Positions 26,384 to 33,643 of a stretch of DNA of 64,000 nucleotides are shown piece by piece. Each line of letters begins with the position of its first letter. The first letter of the stretch is position 1. Made by a program: the position numbers and the translations under genes. The stretch comes from SCUD01 sp964626745 (lineage in GTDB: Bacteria > Pseudomonadota > Gammaproteobacteria > Steroidobacterales > Steroidobacteraceae). The notes under the pieces are model-generated. The model ran no database searches. It saw only the letters and a program-made list of their open reading frames with translations, and had not been told where the DNA came from. The DNA lies in contig CAZVIF010000003.1 of the NCBI GenBank assembly GCA_964626745.1, positions 90,604-154,603 of the forward strand, given 5' to 3'.

Positions 26384-27004
26384 TTGAAGCGCCTCATCGC
26401 CACCGCCCTCGCCGCCCTGTTGGCTACGCCCATCGCGTCGGCGGACGACTTGCCGCTGTTCCAGGCCGGTCTGCACGGCGGGTATCGCATGGGCGGCGGG
26501 CTCGAGGACCAGGACACCGGCGCGGACCGCGACCTCGACGACAGTTCGAGCTTCGCCGTGTCGCTGGAGCTGCGCTACGGGCAGGGCGACGACCGCTTCT
26601 ACCAGCTCTGGTATTCGCGCCAGTCGACCGACGTCGACAACGGCGCCGAAGACTTCGACGCCGACGTCGAGTACCTGCACATCGGCGGCACGCTGCCGTT
26701 CGGCGGCTGGGAGCACGCCCAACCCTATTTTGCTGCAGGCATCGGTGCCACGCGGTTCTCCGCGTCGATCCCTGACGCCGATGACAGCACCCGCTTCTCC
26801 GGGTCGATGGCGTTCGGCCTCGAGATTCCCCTCGCGACCCATGCAGCGATTCGTCTCGAGGCCCGCGGCTACCTCACGGCCGTCGATACCGACACCTCGT
26901 TTTTCTGCCGATCCGACGACGGCGAAGGCGCCTGCCGGATCGTTGCCAGCGGCTCGGCCGTGTTCCAGGCGGAAATGCTCGCCGGGATCCTGGTGCGCTT
27001 CTGA
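26384..27004 (+). CDS. Small outer-membrane beta-barrel protein
   Basis: 206 residues with a signal peptide (MKRLIATALAALLATPIASA) and alternating hydrophobic strands ending in the C-terminal Phe (ILVRF) that the BAM machinery recognises. The size suggests eight strands, as in OmpW and opacity-type proteins. Two Cys in FFCRSDDGEGACRI could form a disulfide in an extracellular loop. The start is TTG 26384 (cgcTTGaagcgc), giving MKRLI. Substrate unknown. It stands first in a plus-strand run with the CxxC protein and the TonB receptor. Confidence 0.75.
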   Translation: MKRLIATALAALLATPIASADDLPLFQAGLHGGYRMGGGLEDQDTGADRDLDDSSSFAVSLELRYGQGDDRFYQLWYSRQSTDVDNGAEDFDADVEYLHIGGTLPFGGWEHAQPYFAAGIGATRFSASIPDADDSTRFSGSMAFGLEIPLATHAAIRLEARGYLTAVDTDTSFFCRSDDGEGACRIVASGSAVFQAEMLAGILVRF

Positions 27005-27028
27005 GCAGCGCATATCGGGTAAAATGAA

Positions 27029-27319
27029 ATGATGCGCAGGTTCCTTGAAGCCCTGCTGCTCGCGGTGCTGCTGGTCGCGGTCCAGACCGCGATCCTCGCG
27101 CACGGGCATGAGGGCGACGCCTCGAGCGGCGCCGCCGCGCAGAGCTGCGAATTCTGCGCCGGTCACCACGCAGCCGCCCCCGCACCGGCCGCAGGCGGCC
27201 CGACGCCGCCCGTCAAGCGCTCGATCCCCGTTCCGGTTCCCCGGATCCATGCCGCCCGCGCAACCGACGCCCGGGCAGCCCACCGCAGCCGCGCGCCCCC
27301 CGCTTTCCGTCCCGTCTGA
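27029..27319 (+). CDS. Small exported CxxC/His protein (DUF2946-like)
   Basis: 96 residues. A hydrophobic N-terminus (FLEALLLAVLLVAVQTAI) is followed by AHGHEGD, then SCEFCAGHH, a proline-rich stretch and a basic tail. The layout (signal, short His part, CxxC with His) resembles DUF2946 proteins, which often stand before TonB-dependent receptors for copper or zinc. Cys-x2-Cys with nearby His suggests metal binding; this is inference. It lies 75 bases before the ZnuD-like receptor. Confidence 0.65.
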   Translation: MMRRFLEALLLAVLLVAVQTAILAHGHEGDASSGAAAQSCEFCAGHHAAAPAPAAGGPTPPVKRSIPVPVPRIHAARATDARAAHRSRAPPAFRPV

Positions 27320-27394
27320 TTCGAGGCGGCGCGGCCCGACGCCGCGCCAATCGCCGGCCCGTAGCGCCGGCGTCGGTCACCATGGAACGGAATC

Positions 27395-29431
27395 ATGCGT
27401 CACCTGCTCATGCTCGGCGGCCTCGCGGCCGCTCCTTTGCTCCAGACCGCCTCTGCGGAGGAACAGCACCCCCGTGAACTCGAGGAGGTCGTCGTGACCT
27501 CGGCGCCGATCGCCATCGACGCGCAAAGCATGGCGCAGCCGGCCAGCGTGCTGTCCGGCGATGCGCTGACGCTCGCGCTCGCGCCGACGATCGGCGAGAC
27601 GTTGTCCGGCACGCCGGGCGTGTCGTCGACTTTCTTCGGGCCGGCCGCTTCGAGGCCCATCATCCGCGGACTGGGCGGCGACCGCGTCCGCGTGCTCACC
27701 GACGGGCTCGCGACGCTCGACGCCTCGGGTCTCTCCGAGGACCACGCCGTCGCGATCGACCCCGCGCTCGCGGACCAGGTCGAGGTGCTGCGCGGACCGG
27801 CGACGCTGCTGCACGGCAGCGGCGCCGCCGGCGGACTCGTGAACGTCGTCACCAACAGGCTGCACCAGCACGCCCACGAGTCGCCCACCGGGCTCGTCGA
27901 GCTGCGCGGCGATTCGGCGCTCGGCGAGCAGGCCGCCGCCGGCCGCTTCGACGCCGGTGACGGCGAGATCGCGCTGCACTTCGACGGCGCCTGGCGGGAA
28001 ACCGACGACTACGAGATCCCGGGATTCGCGGAGTCGCACCGCCTGCGCGCACTGGAAGAAGAAGAGGAAGGCGAAGAGCACGAAGAGATTTACGGCACGG
28101 TCGAGAACAGCTGGAGCCGCACGAAGGCCGGCGGCATCGGCGCGAGCTACATCAGCGAACGCTGGCAGTTCGGGCTCGCGGGCAGCCTGCACGACACGGA
28201 ATACGGCGTGCCGGTCGGGCACCATCACGCGGAGGAAGGCGAAGAAGAGGAGCCCGAAGAGGAAGGCGGCATTTCGATCGATCTCGAGCAGAAGCGGCTC
28301 GACTTCCGCGCGCGGGGCCCGCTGACGGCCGGTGACGGCCCGACGCTCGAGCTGCGCGGCGCCCTGAGTGACTACGAGCACGCCGAGATCGAACCCAACG
28401 GGGAGATCGGCACGCTCTTCGAGGTCAGCGGCGAGGAGCTGCGGGCAACGATCGGTTTCGGCGACGACGCGGCCCGGCAGGGAACGCTCGGCCTGCAATG
28501 GCAGCACGTGGACCTCGTGGCGACCGGCGAAGAAGCCTTCATACCGTCCACGACGACACGCACGGTCGGCCTGTTCGGCTTCCAGCGCCACCGCTTCGAC
28601 GCCGCTTCGCTAGAGTACGGTTTCCGGCTCGACCAGCAGCGCATCACCGGCGCGCCGGCGGGCGCCTACGACGACAATGCGATAAACCTGTCGGTCGGCA
28701 GCGTGTGGCCGGTCGCTGAGAACCTGTCGCTGGTCGGCCAGCTCACCTACAGCGATCGCCACCCGAGCGCGACCGAGCTGTACGCCGACGGCCCGCACGT
28801 CGCCACGCAGCAGTTCGAGGTCGGCGACCCGGACCTCGACACCGAGCGCGGCGTGACGGCCGAGGCGGGCCTTCGCCTCGAAGGCACCGGATTCACGGGC
28901 GAGCTGCGCGTGTTCGCGTCGCGCTACCACGACTTCATCTATCTGGCGCCGACCGGCGCGGAGGAAGACGAACTGCCGGTCTTCGCCTACCGCCAGCGGG
29001 ACAGCCGCTTCGAAGGCGTCGAGGCCGAGTTCGAGATTCCCTTCGGCGACTCGCCGGTCACGCTGGCGCTGACCGGCGAGTACCTGCGCGGCCGCCTGGA
29101 GGGCGGCGACGACCTGCCGCGCATGCCGCCACTCGGGCTTGGCGCGCGGCTTGGCTATGACGACGGCCGGTGGGCCGCGAGCCTCACGGTCACACACCAT
29201 TTCGAGCAGGACGAGGTGGCCGCGTTCGAGCTGCCGACGGACGCCTACACGCTGCTGGACGCCGACCTCGTCTTCCGGCCGGACTGGCTGGGGGACGGCG
29301 TGACGCTGTTCCTGCGCGGGCGCAACCTCGCCGACGAGGATGCGCGCCTGCACACCTCGCCGCTGAAGGACCAGCTGCCGCTGCCCGGGCGCTCGATCGG
29401 GGCCGGCATCCGCATGACTTTCGGGGGCTGA
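27395..29431 (+). CDS. TonB-dependent receptor, ZnuD-like (zinc)
   Basis: 678 residues. A signal peptide is followed by a TonB box (EEVVVTSAP), the plug domain (about 45-155, with SRPIIRGLGGDRVRVLTDGL and VLRGPATLLHGSGAAGGLVN) and a beta barrel ending in RMTFGG. Two predicted outer loops are very rich in Glu and His (LEEEEEGEEHEE near residue 220; GHHHAEEGEEEEPEEE near 280), as in ZnuD receptors that collect Zn(II). The preceding small CxxC protein and a TRxS/ZnuD-like barrel pattern agree. It is translated just before the proline iminopeptidase (2-base gap). Copper or heme as substrate cannot be excluded. Confidence 0.88.
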   Translation: MRHLLMLGGLAAAPLLQTASAEEQHPRELEEVVVTSAPIAIDAQSMAQPASVLSGDALTLALAPTIGETLSGTPGVSSTFFGPAASRPIIRGLGGDRVRVLTDGLATLDASGLSEDHAVAIDPALADQVEVLRGPATLLHGSGAAGGLVNVVTNRLHQHAHESPTGLVELRGDSALGEQAAAGRFDAGDGEIALHFDGAWRETDDYEIPGFAESHRLRALEEEEEGEEHEEIYGTVENSWSRTKAGGIGASYISERWQFGLAGSLHDTEYGVPVGHHHAEEGEEEEPEEEGGISIDLEQKRLDFRARGPLTAGDGPTLELRGALSDYEHAEIEPNGEIGTLFEVSGEELRATIGFGDDAARQGTLGLQWQHVDLVATGEEAFIPSTTTRTVGLFGFQRHRFDAASLEYGFRLDQQRITGAPAGAYDDNAINLSVGSVWPVAENLSLVGQLTYSDRHPSATELYADGPHVATQQFEVGDPDLDTERGVTAEAGLRLEGTGFTGELRVFASRYHDFIYLAPTGAEEDELPVFAYRQRDSRFEGVEAEFEIPFGDSPVTLALTGEYLRGRLEGGDDLPRMPPLGLGARLGYDDGRWAASLTVTHHFEQDEVAAFELPTDAYTLLDADLVFRPDWLGDGVTLFLRGRNLADEDARLHTSPLKDQLPLPGRSIGAGIRMTFGG

Positions 29432-29433
29432 AC

Positions 29434-30387
29434 ATGACCGGACGCCGCAGCCTGTACCCGCCCGTCGAACCGAGCCGCCAGGGACACCTCGCGGTCGGCG
29501 ACGGCCACGAGATTTATTGGGAGGAATGCGGCAATCCGCAGGGCAAGCCGGTCGTGTTCCTGCATGGCGGGCCAGGCGCCGGCTGCGACGCCCGCGCGCG
29601 GCGCTTCTTCGATCCCGCGCGCTACCGCATCTTCCTGTTCGACCAGCGCGGTTGCGGGCGCAGCCGCCCGCACGCGAGCCTCGACCACAACACCACCTGG
29701 CACCTCGTCGCTGACATCGAGCGGCTGCGCGCGCTGTTCGGCGTCGATCGCTGGCAGGTGTTCGGGGGCTCCTGGGGCTCGACGCTCGCCCTCGCCTATG
29801 CGCAAGCGCACCCCGACCGGGTGAGCGAACTGGTGCTGCGCGGCATCTTCATGCTGCGCAAGACGGAACTCGACTGGTTCTACCAGGCGGGCGCGTCATC
29901 CCTGTACCCGGACCGCTGGGAGGACTACGTCGCGCCCATACCGCCGGCCGAGCGCGGCGACCTCATGCGGGCCTTCCACTGGCGGCTGACCGGATCCGAC
30001 CCCGCTGCCGCGCAGGCGGCGGCGCGCGCATGGGCCATCTGGGAGGGAGCGACGAGCTACCTGGTCACCGACGAGGCGAACGTGCGCCACTGGGGCGAGG
30101 ATGCGTTCGCGCTCGCCGTCGCGCGCATCGAGTGCCACTACTTCGTGAACGGCGGGTTCATGCGGCGCGAGACCCAGCTCCTCGACGACATCGATCGCAT
30201 CCGCCACCTCCCGGCGGTCATCGTCCAGGGCCGCCACGACGTCGTGTGCCCCATGACGACGGCCTGGGACCTGCATCGCGCCTGGCCGGAGGCGGACTTC
30301 CGCGTCGTCGCCGACGCCGGCCACTCGGCCTTCGAGCCCGGCATCACCGACGAGCTGGTGCGCGCGACCGACCGCTTTGCCGACTAG
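29434..30387 (+). CDS. pip: Proline iminopeptidase (S33)
   Basis: 317 residues, cytoplasmic, of the alpha/beta-hydrolase fold; removes N-terminal proline from peptides. Seen: HGGPGAGCD with the oxyanion loop (about 44-52), FDQRGCGRSRPHA, the nucleophile elbow GGSWGSTLAL, catalytic Asp in VIVQGRHDVVCP and catalytic His in DAGHSAFE. ATG 29434 is 2 bases after the receptor stop, so the two are probably cotranscribed, although no metabolic link is obvious. The stop codon abuts the first base of palindromic element B. Confidence 0.95.
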   Translation: MTGRRSLYPPVEPSRQGHLAVGDGHEIYWEECGNPQGKPVVFLHGGPGAGCDARARRFFDPARYRIFLFDQRGCGRSRPHASLDHNTTWHLVADIERLRALFGVDRWQVFGGSWGSTLALAYAQAHPDRVSELVLRGIFMLRKTELDWFYQAGASSLYPDRWEDYVAPIPPAERGDLMRAFHWRLTGSDPAAAQAAARAWAIWEGATSYLVTDEANVRHWGEDAFALAVARIECHYFVNGGFMRRETQLLDDIDRIRHLPAVIVQGRHDVVCPMTTAWDLHRAWPEADFRVVADAGHSAFEPGITDELVRATDRFAD

Positions 30388-30540
30388 AAGGGGACGCTCA
30401 CCATTTGGAAAAGGGGACGCTCACCTTTTTCATCCTTGGAAAAGGGGACGCTCACCTTTTTCATCCTGGGCACTCTAGCTTGTAGTGCTCGCCGACGAAA
30501 AAGGTGAGCGTCCCCTTTTCCAAATGGTGAGCGTCCCCTT
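30388..30540. repeat. Palindromic element B, 44-base arms and three direct copies
   Basis: Left arm 30388-30431 and right arm 30497-30540 are perfect reverse complements over 44 bases. Each arm holds two copies of GGGGACGCTCACC, separated by ATTTGGAAAA. A further direct copy stands in the loop at about 30442-30457. The left arm begins at the base after the pip stop, and the right arm ends at the base before the stop of the convergent sugar dehydrogenase, so the element fills the gap exactly. Confidence 0.95.
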
Positions 30541-31695
30541 TTACTCAGCCCGCAGGCGGAGCAGCTCGGCGTCGTCCTCGTCGGTGAGTACGTAAACGAG
30601 GCCATCGGGGCCCTCGCGCAGGTCGCGGATGCGCTTGCCGTAGGCGCCGAACAGGCGCTCCTCCTCCACGAACAGCCCGGTTTCCTTGCCGCGCCGCAGG
30701 CGTGAAACAGCGTGCGTCACGAGCCCGCCGACGAGCAGCTTGCCCTGCCAGTCGGGAAACACGCTGCCTCGGTACACGACGAGTCCCGACGGGGCGATCG
30801 AAGGCGCCCAGAAGAATGCGGATCGCTCGAATCCCGGCGCGAACGCGCGCTCGGAGATGATTGAACCGTCGTAGTCGATCCCGTGCGTGACCAGCGGCCA
30901 GCCGTAGTTGGCGCCCGCGCGCAGCAGGTTGATCTCGTCGCCGCCGCGCGGCCCGTGCTCGTGCGACCAGACCTCGCCGGTCTGCGGATCGCGCGCGAGT
31001 CCCTGCACGTTGCGATGCCCGCTGGTCCACACCTCCGCCCGCGCGCCTGATGCGGCAATTCGCGGGTTGTCCGGCGCGGCGGCGCCGTCGCGCGTCAGTC
31101 GCAGGATCTTGCCGAGGTGGGAAGCGGGATCCTGCGCCGCCGCCTTGTGGTCAAAGCCGTCGCCGACGCTGAGCAGCAGCGTGCCGTCGGGCAGGAACAG
31201 CATGCGGCCTCCGGGGTGGCCGGGCCCCGCCTTGTCCGGCTGCGAGCGGAAGATCACGCGGCCGTCCTGCAGCCGCCCGCCTTCGTAACGCGCGCGCCAG
31301 ATGGCCGTGCGGTTGGCCTTCGCGTCGCCTTCCACGAAAGAAATGAAGAGCTCGCGCGTGCGCGCAAAATCAGGGTCGAGCGTGACGTCCAGCAGGCCGC
31401 TGTCCGCCTCGGCGAACACGCCGGCGGGCCCGCCCGCGACCGGTTCCGGCAGCAGCCGGCCGTCGCGCACGATCCGCAGGCCGCGGTACTTCTCGGTGAC
31501 GAGGATGTCGCCCTCGGGCGTGAAGGCAAGGCTCCAGGGCCGCTGCAGGCCGTCCGTGATGCGCTCGAGCCGAACGCCGCCCTGGACGGACGCGCCCGCC
31601 GCGGCCAACGCGACGGCCTGCTCGCGCGGCGACTGCCCGACCGCGGCCGCGACGCAGGGCAGGCTGACGAGCATTGCAAGGATGAGTTTCGACAT
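30541..31695 (-). CDS. PQQ-dependent aldose sugar dehydrogenase (YliI type)
   Basis: 384 residues with a signal peptide (MSKLILAMLVSLPCVAAAVG) and a six-bladed propeller. Family blocks: GLQRPWSLAFTPEGDILVTE, GLLDVTLDPDF, GGRMLFLPDGTLLLSVGDG, SGHRNVQGLARDPQTGEVW, SHEHGPRGGDEINLL with the catalytic His, and GANYGWPLVTHGIDY. Members oxidise aldose sugars in the periplasm using PQQ and pass electrons to the respiratory chain. No PQQ synthesis genes are in the window. ATG 31695 gives the signal peptide. It may be read with sdaA upstream, but a 110-base gap with a possible terminator lies between. Confidence 0.92.
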   Translation of the reverse strand: MSKLILAMLVSLPCVAAAVGQSPREQAVALAAAGASVQGGVRLERITDGLQRPWSLAFTPEGDILVTEKYRGLRIVRDGRLLPEPVAGGPAGVFAEADSGLLDVTLDPDFARTRELFISFVEGDAKANRTAIWRARYEGGRLQDGRVIFRSQPDKAGPGHPGGRMLFLPDGTLLLSVGDGFDHKAAAQDPASHLGKILRLTRDGAAAPDNPRIAASGARAEVWTSGHRNVQGLARDPQTGEVWSHEHGPRGGDEINLLRAGANYGWPLVTHGIDYDGSIISERAFAPGFERSAFFWAPSIAPSGLVVYRGSVFPDWQGKLLVGGLVTHAVSRLRRGKETGLFVEEERLFGAYGKRIRDLREGPDGLVYVLTDEDDAELLRLRAE

Positions 31696-31719
31696 CGGCG
31701 CCGTCCCACGGATGGAGGG

Positions 31720-31747
31720 AAAACCCGAGGCTAGCCGAAGGGTCGGG
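31720..31747 (-). terminator. Possible terminator after sdaA
   Basis: On the minus strand CCCGA and TCGGG pair around a stretch with the inner palindrome GGCTAGCC and are followed by TTTT. A second palindrome, GGGCTCCGGGAGCCC, lies just before it. The stem is short, so the call is weak. Confidence 0.35.
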
Positions 31748-31805
31748 CTCCGGGAGCCCGGAATTGGCGAAGCGCCGTAACGGTGCGACGAACGGCGGGG
31801 ACGCG

Positions 31806-33167
31806 TTAGCACTCCGGGACGTTCACGGCCAGGCCGCCCTGGGAGGTCTCCTTGTAGATGGCCTTCATGTCGTAGCCGGTCTGGCGCATCGTCGCGATCA
31901 CCTGGTCGAGCGACACCTTGTGCGTGCCGTCACCGCGCAACGCCAGCTTGGCGGCGTTGATCGCTTTCACGGCGCCCATCGCATTGCGCTCGATGCAGGG
32001 GATCTGCACGAGGCCCGCGATCGGGTCGCAGGTGAGGCCCAGGTTGTGCTCCATGCCGATCTCGGCGGCGTTCTCGAGCTGGCCGTTGCTGCCGCCGAGC
32101 GCGGCCACGAGCCCGCCCGCGGCCATCGAACAGGCGACGCCGACCTCCCCCTGGCAGCCCATCTCGGCGCCCGAGATCGAGGCGTTGCGCTTGTAGAGCA
32201 GCCCGATCGCGCCGGCGGCGAGCAGGAAGCGGCGGATGCCGGCCTCGTCGCCGCCGGGACAGCGGCGCGCGTAGTAATGCATCACGGCGGGCACGATGCC
32301 GGCGGCGCCATTGGTCGGCGCGGTCACGACCTGCCCGCCCGCAGCATTCTCCTCGTTCACCGCGAGCGCCCAGGCATTCACCCACTCCATGGCATCCGCC
32401 CGCGCCGCGTCGGCTTCGAGCGCGCGCTTCATCTGCGGCGCGCGGCGCCGGACCTTCAGCACCCCCGGCAACGTGCCCTCGGCCGCGAAGCCGCGCTCCA
32501 CGCAGGCCTGCATCACCGACCAGATGCGCGCCAGCCGGGCGTCGACTTCGGCCGCCGGCCGCAGCGCCAGCTCGTTGACGCGCATCAGGCCGTCGATCGA
32601 CAGCCCGGCGCGCGACGCCTGCGCCAGCAGCTCCTCGCCGCTGCCGAAGGGCAGCGGCACTTCCGCGGGCCCCGCCGCGTCGGCGCCCGCTTCCTCGCGC
32701 TCACGCTGCACCGCCCCGCCGCCGATGGAATACATCTCCTCCGACAGCAGCGTCACGCCCGCGCCGTCGCGGGCGGTGAAGCGCATGCCGTTCGAGTGGC
32801 CGGGCAGCATCTGGTCGCGGTGGAACAGCAGGTTCATCGGCTCGTCGAACGCGATCTCGCGGCGTCCCAGCAGCCGGATGCGGCCGGACCCGCGGATGCG
32901 CGCCAGCGTCGGCTCCATCACCGCCGGGTCGAAGCCGGAGGGATCGTGTCCCTCGAGGCCGAGCAGGATCGCGCGGTCGGTGCAGTGCCCGAGCCCGGTC
33001 AGCGCGAGCGAGCCGTAGAGCTGGACGTAAACCTCCTCGGTGCGCGCGAGCAGGCCCTTCGATTCCAGGTCGAGCACGAAGAAGCGGGCCGCCAGCATCG
33101 GTCCCATCGTGTGCGACGACGAGGGCCCGACGCCCACCTTGAAGACGTCGAAGACCGAGAGGTTCAC
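31806..33167 (-). CDS. sdaA: L-serine ammonia-lyase, iron-sulfur type
   Basis: 453 residues, single-chain type with the beta domain first (FDVFKVGVGPSSSHTMGPM) and the catalytic alpha domain after residue 190. It deaminates serine to pyruvate. Cysteines expected to hold the 4Fe-4S cluster are in CPGGDEAG, MGCQGEVGVACSMAAGG and CDPIAGLVQIPC. The end FNVPEC-like Cys (AVNVPEC) matches the tail that plugs the active site in the family. The start is GTG 33167, which overlaps the lptE stop by 4 bases, so it is coupled to leuS-lptE, an uncommon neighbour. Confidence 0.96.
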   Translation of the reverse strand: MNLSVFDVFKVGVGPSSSHTMGPMLAARFFVLDLESKGLLARTEEVYVQLYGSLALTGLGHCTDRAILLGLEGHDPSGFDPAVMEPTLARIRGSGRIRLLGRREIAFDEPMNLLFHRDQMLPGHSNGMRFTARDGAGVTLLSEEMYSIGGGAVQREREEAGADAAGPAEVPLPFGSGEELLAQASRAGLSIDGLMRVNELALRPAAEVDARLARIWSVMQACVERGFAAEGTLPGVLKVRRRAPQMKRALEADAARADAMEWVNAWALAVNEENAAGGQVVTAPTNGAAGIVPAVMHYYARRCPGGDEAGIRRFLLAAGAIGLLYKRNASISGAEMGCQGEVGVACSMAAGGLVAALGGSNGQLENAAEIGMEHNLGLTCDPIAGLVQIPCIERNAMGAVKAINAAKLALRGDGTHKVSLDQVIATMRQTGYDMKAIYKETSQGGLAVNVPEC

Positions 33168-33643
33168 AGCGTCGCCAGCCGCCGCAGGATGAGGTCCGCG
33201 ATCTCGCCGGCCAGCGCCACGCGCAGCGAGGCTTCCTCGTGCTGCTTGGCGAGCACCGCCGCCTCGTCGTAGCCGTAGTCGCGGGTGAGGCGGACCTGGT
33301 CGCGCGGAATGACCTCGGTCGCGCCCTGCGTGACCGAGAACTCCGCGGCGTAGAAGACCTCGTACTCGCCCGGCTTGTTGTCCGCCGTGACGGAGAGCAG
33401 CTCGCGGCCCGTCCGGTCCAGGTGCAGCCGTATGACGACGCTGGCCGTCGACGCGCTCGCCGCCGGCACGGCGCCGGCGTCGCGCAGGCGCCGGTCGAGC
33501 GCCGCGTACAGCGGCGAGAAGCGGTCGGAAGCCTCGATGTACGGCGCGGCCGCCACCGCCGGCAGCGGCGCCTGGCCGCGCAGGTGGAATCCGCAGCCCG
33601 CGAGCAGCGCCAGGAGGGCGAGGCCGGTTGCCGCGCGTCCCAT
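33164..33643 (-). CDS. lptE: LPS assembly lipoprotein LptE
   Basis: 159 residues with a lipoprotein signal ending in LLAGC (lipid on Cys17) and the family start GCGFHLRGQ after it. LptE plugs the LptD barrel that inserts lipopolysaccharide in the outer membrane. The rest has the expected small alpha/beta pattern with EYEVFYAAEFSVTQ and DYGYDEAAVLAKQHEEASLR. Its ATG overlaps the leuS stop by one base (TGATG). Normally holA follows; here sdaA follows with a 4-base overlap. Confidence 0.94.
   Translation of the reverse strand: MGRAATGLALLALLAGCGFHLRGQAPLPAVAAAPYIEASDRFSPLYAALDRRLRDAGAVPAASASTASVVIRLHLDRTGRELLSVTADNKPGEYEVFYAAEFSVTQGATEVIPRDQVRLTRDYGYDEAAVLAKQHEEASLRVALAGEIADLILRRLATL

Noticed and set aside
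27320..27394. Zur box before the ZnuD-like receptor
   Set aside because: No A/T-rich palindrome of the expected type is visible in this 75-base gap; the only Fur-family-like site is upstream of the barrel gene.
33210..33640. Plus-strand frame antisense to lptE
   Set aside because: The minus-strand frame has a lipobox and the LptE signature GCGFHLRG, and overlaps its neighbours by 1 and 4 bases as in an operon; the antisense frame has no features.
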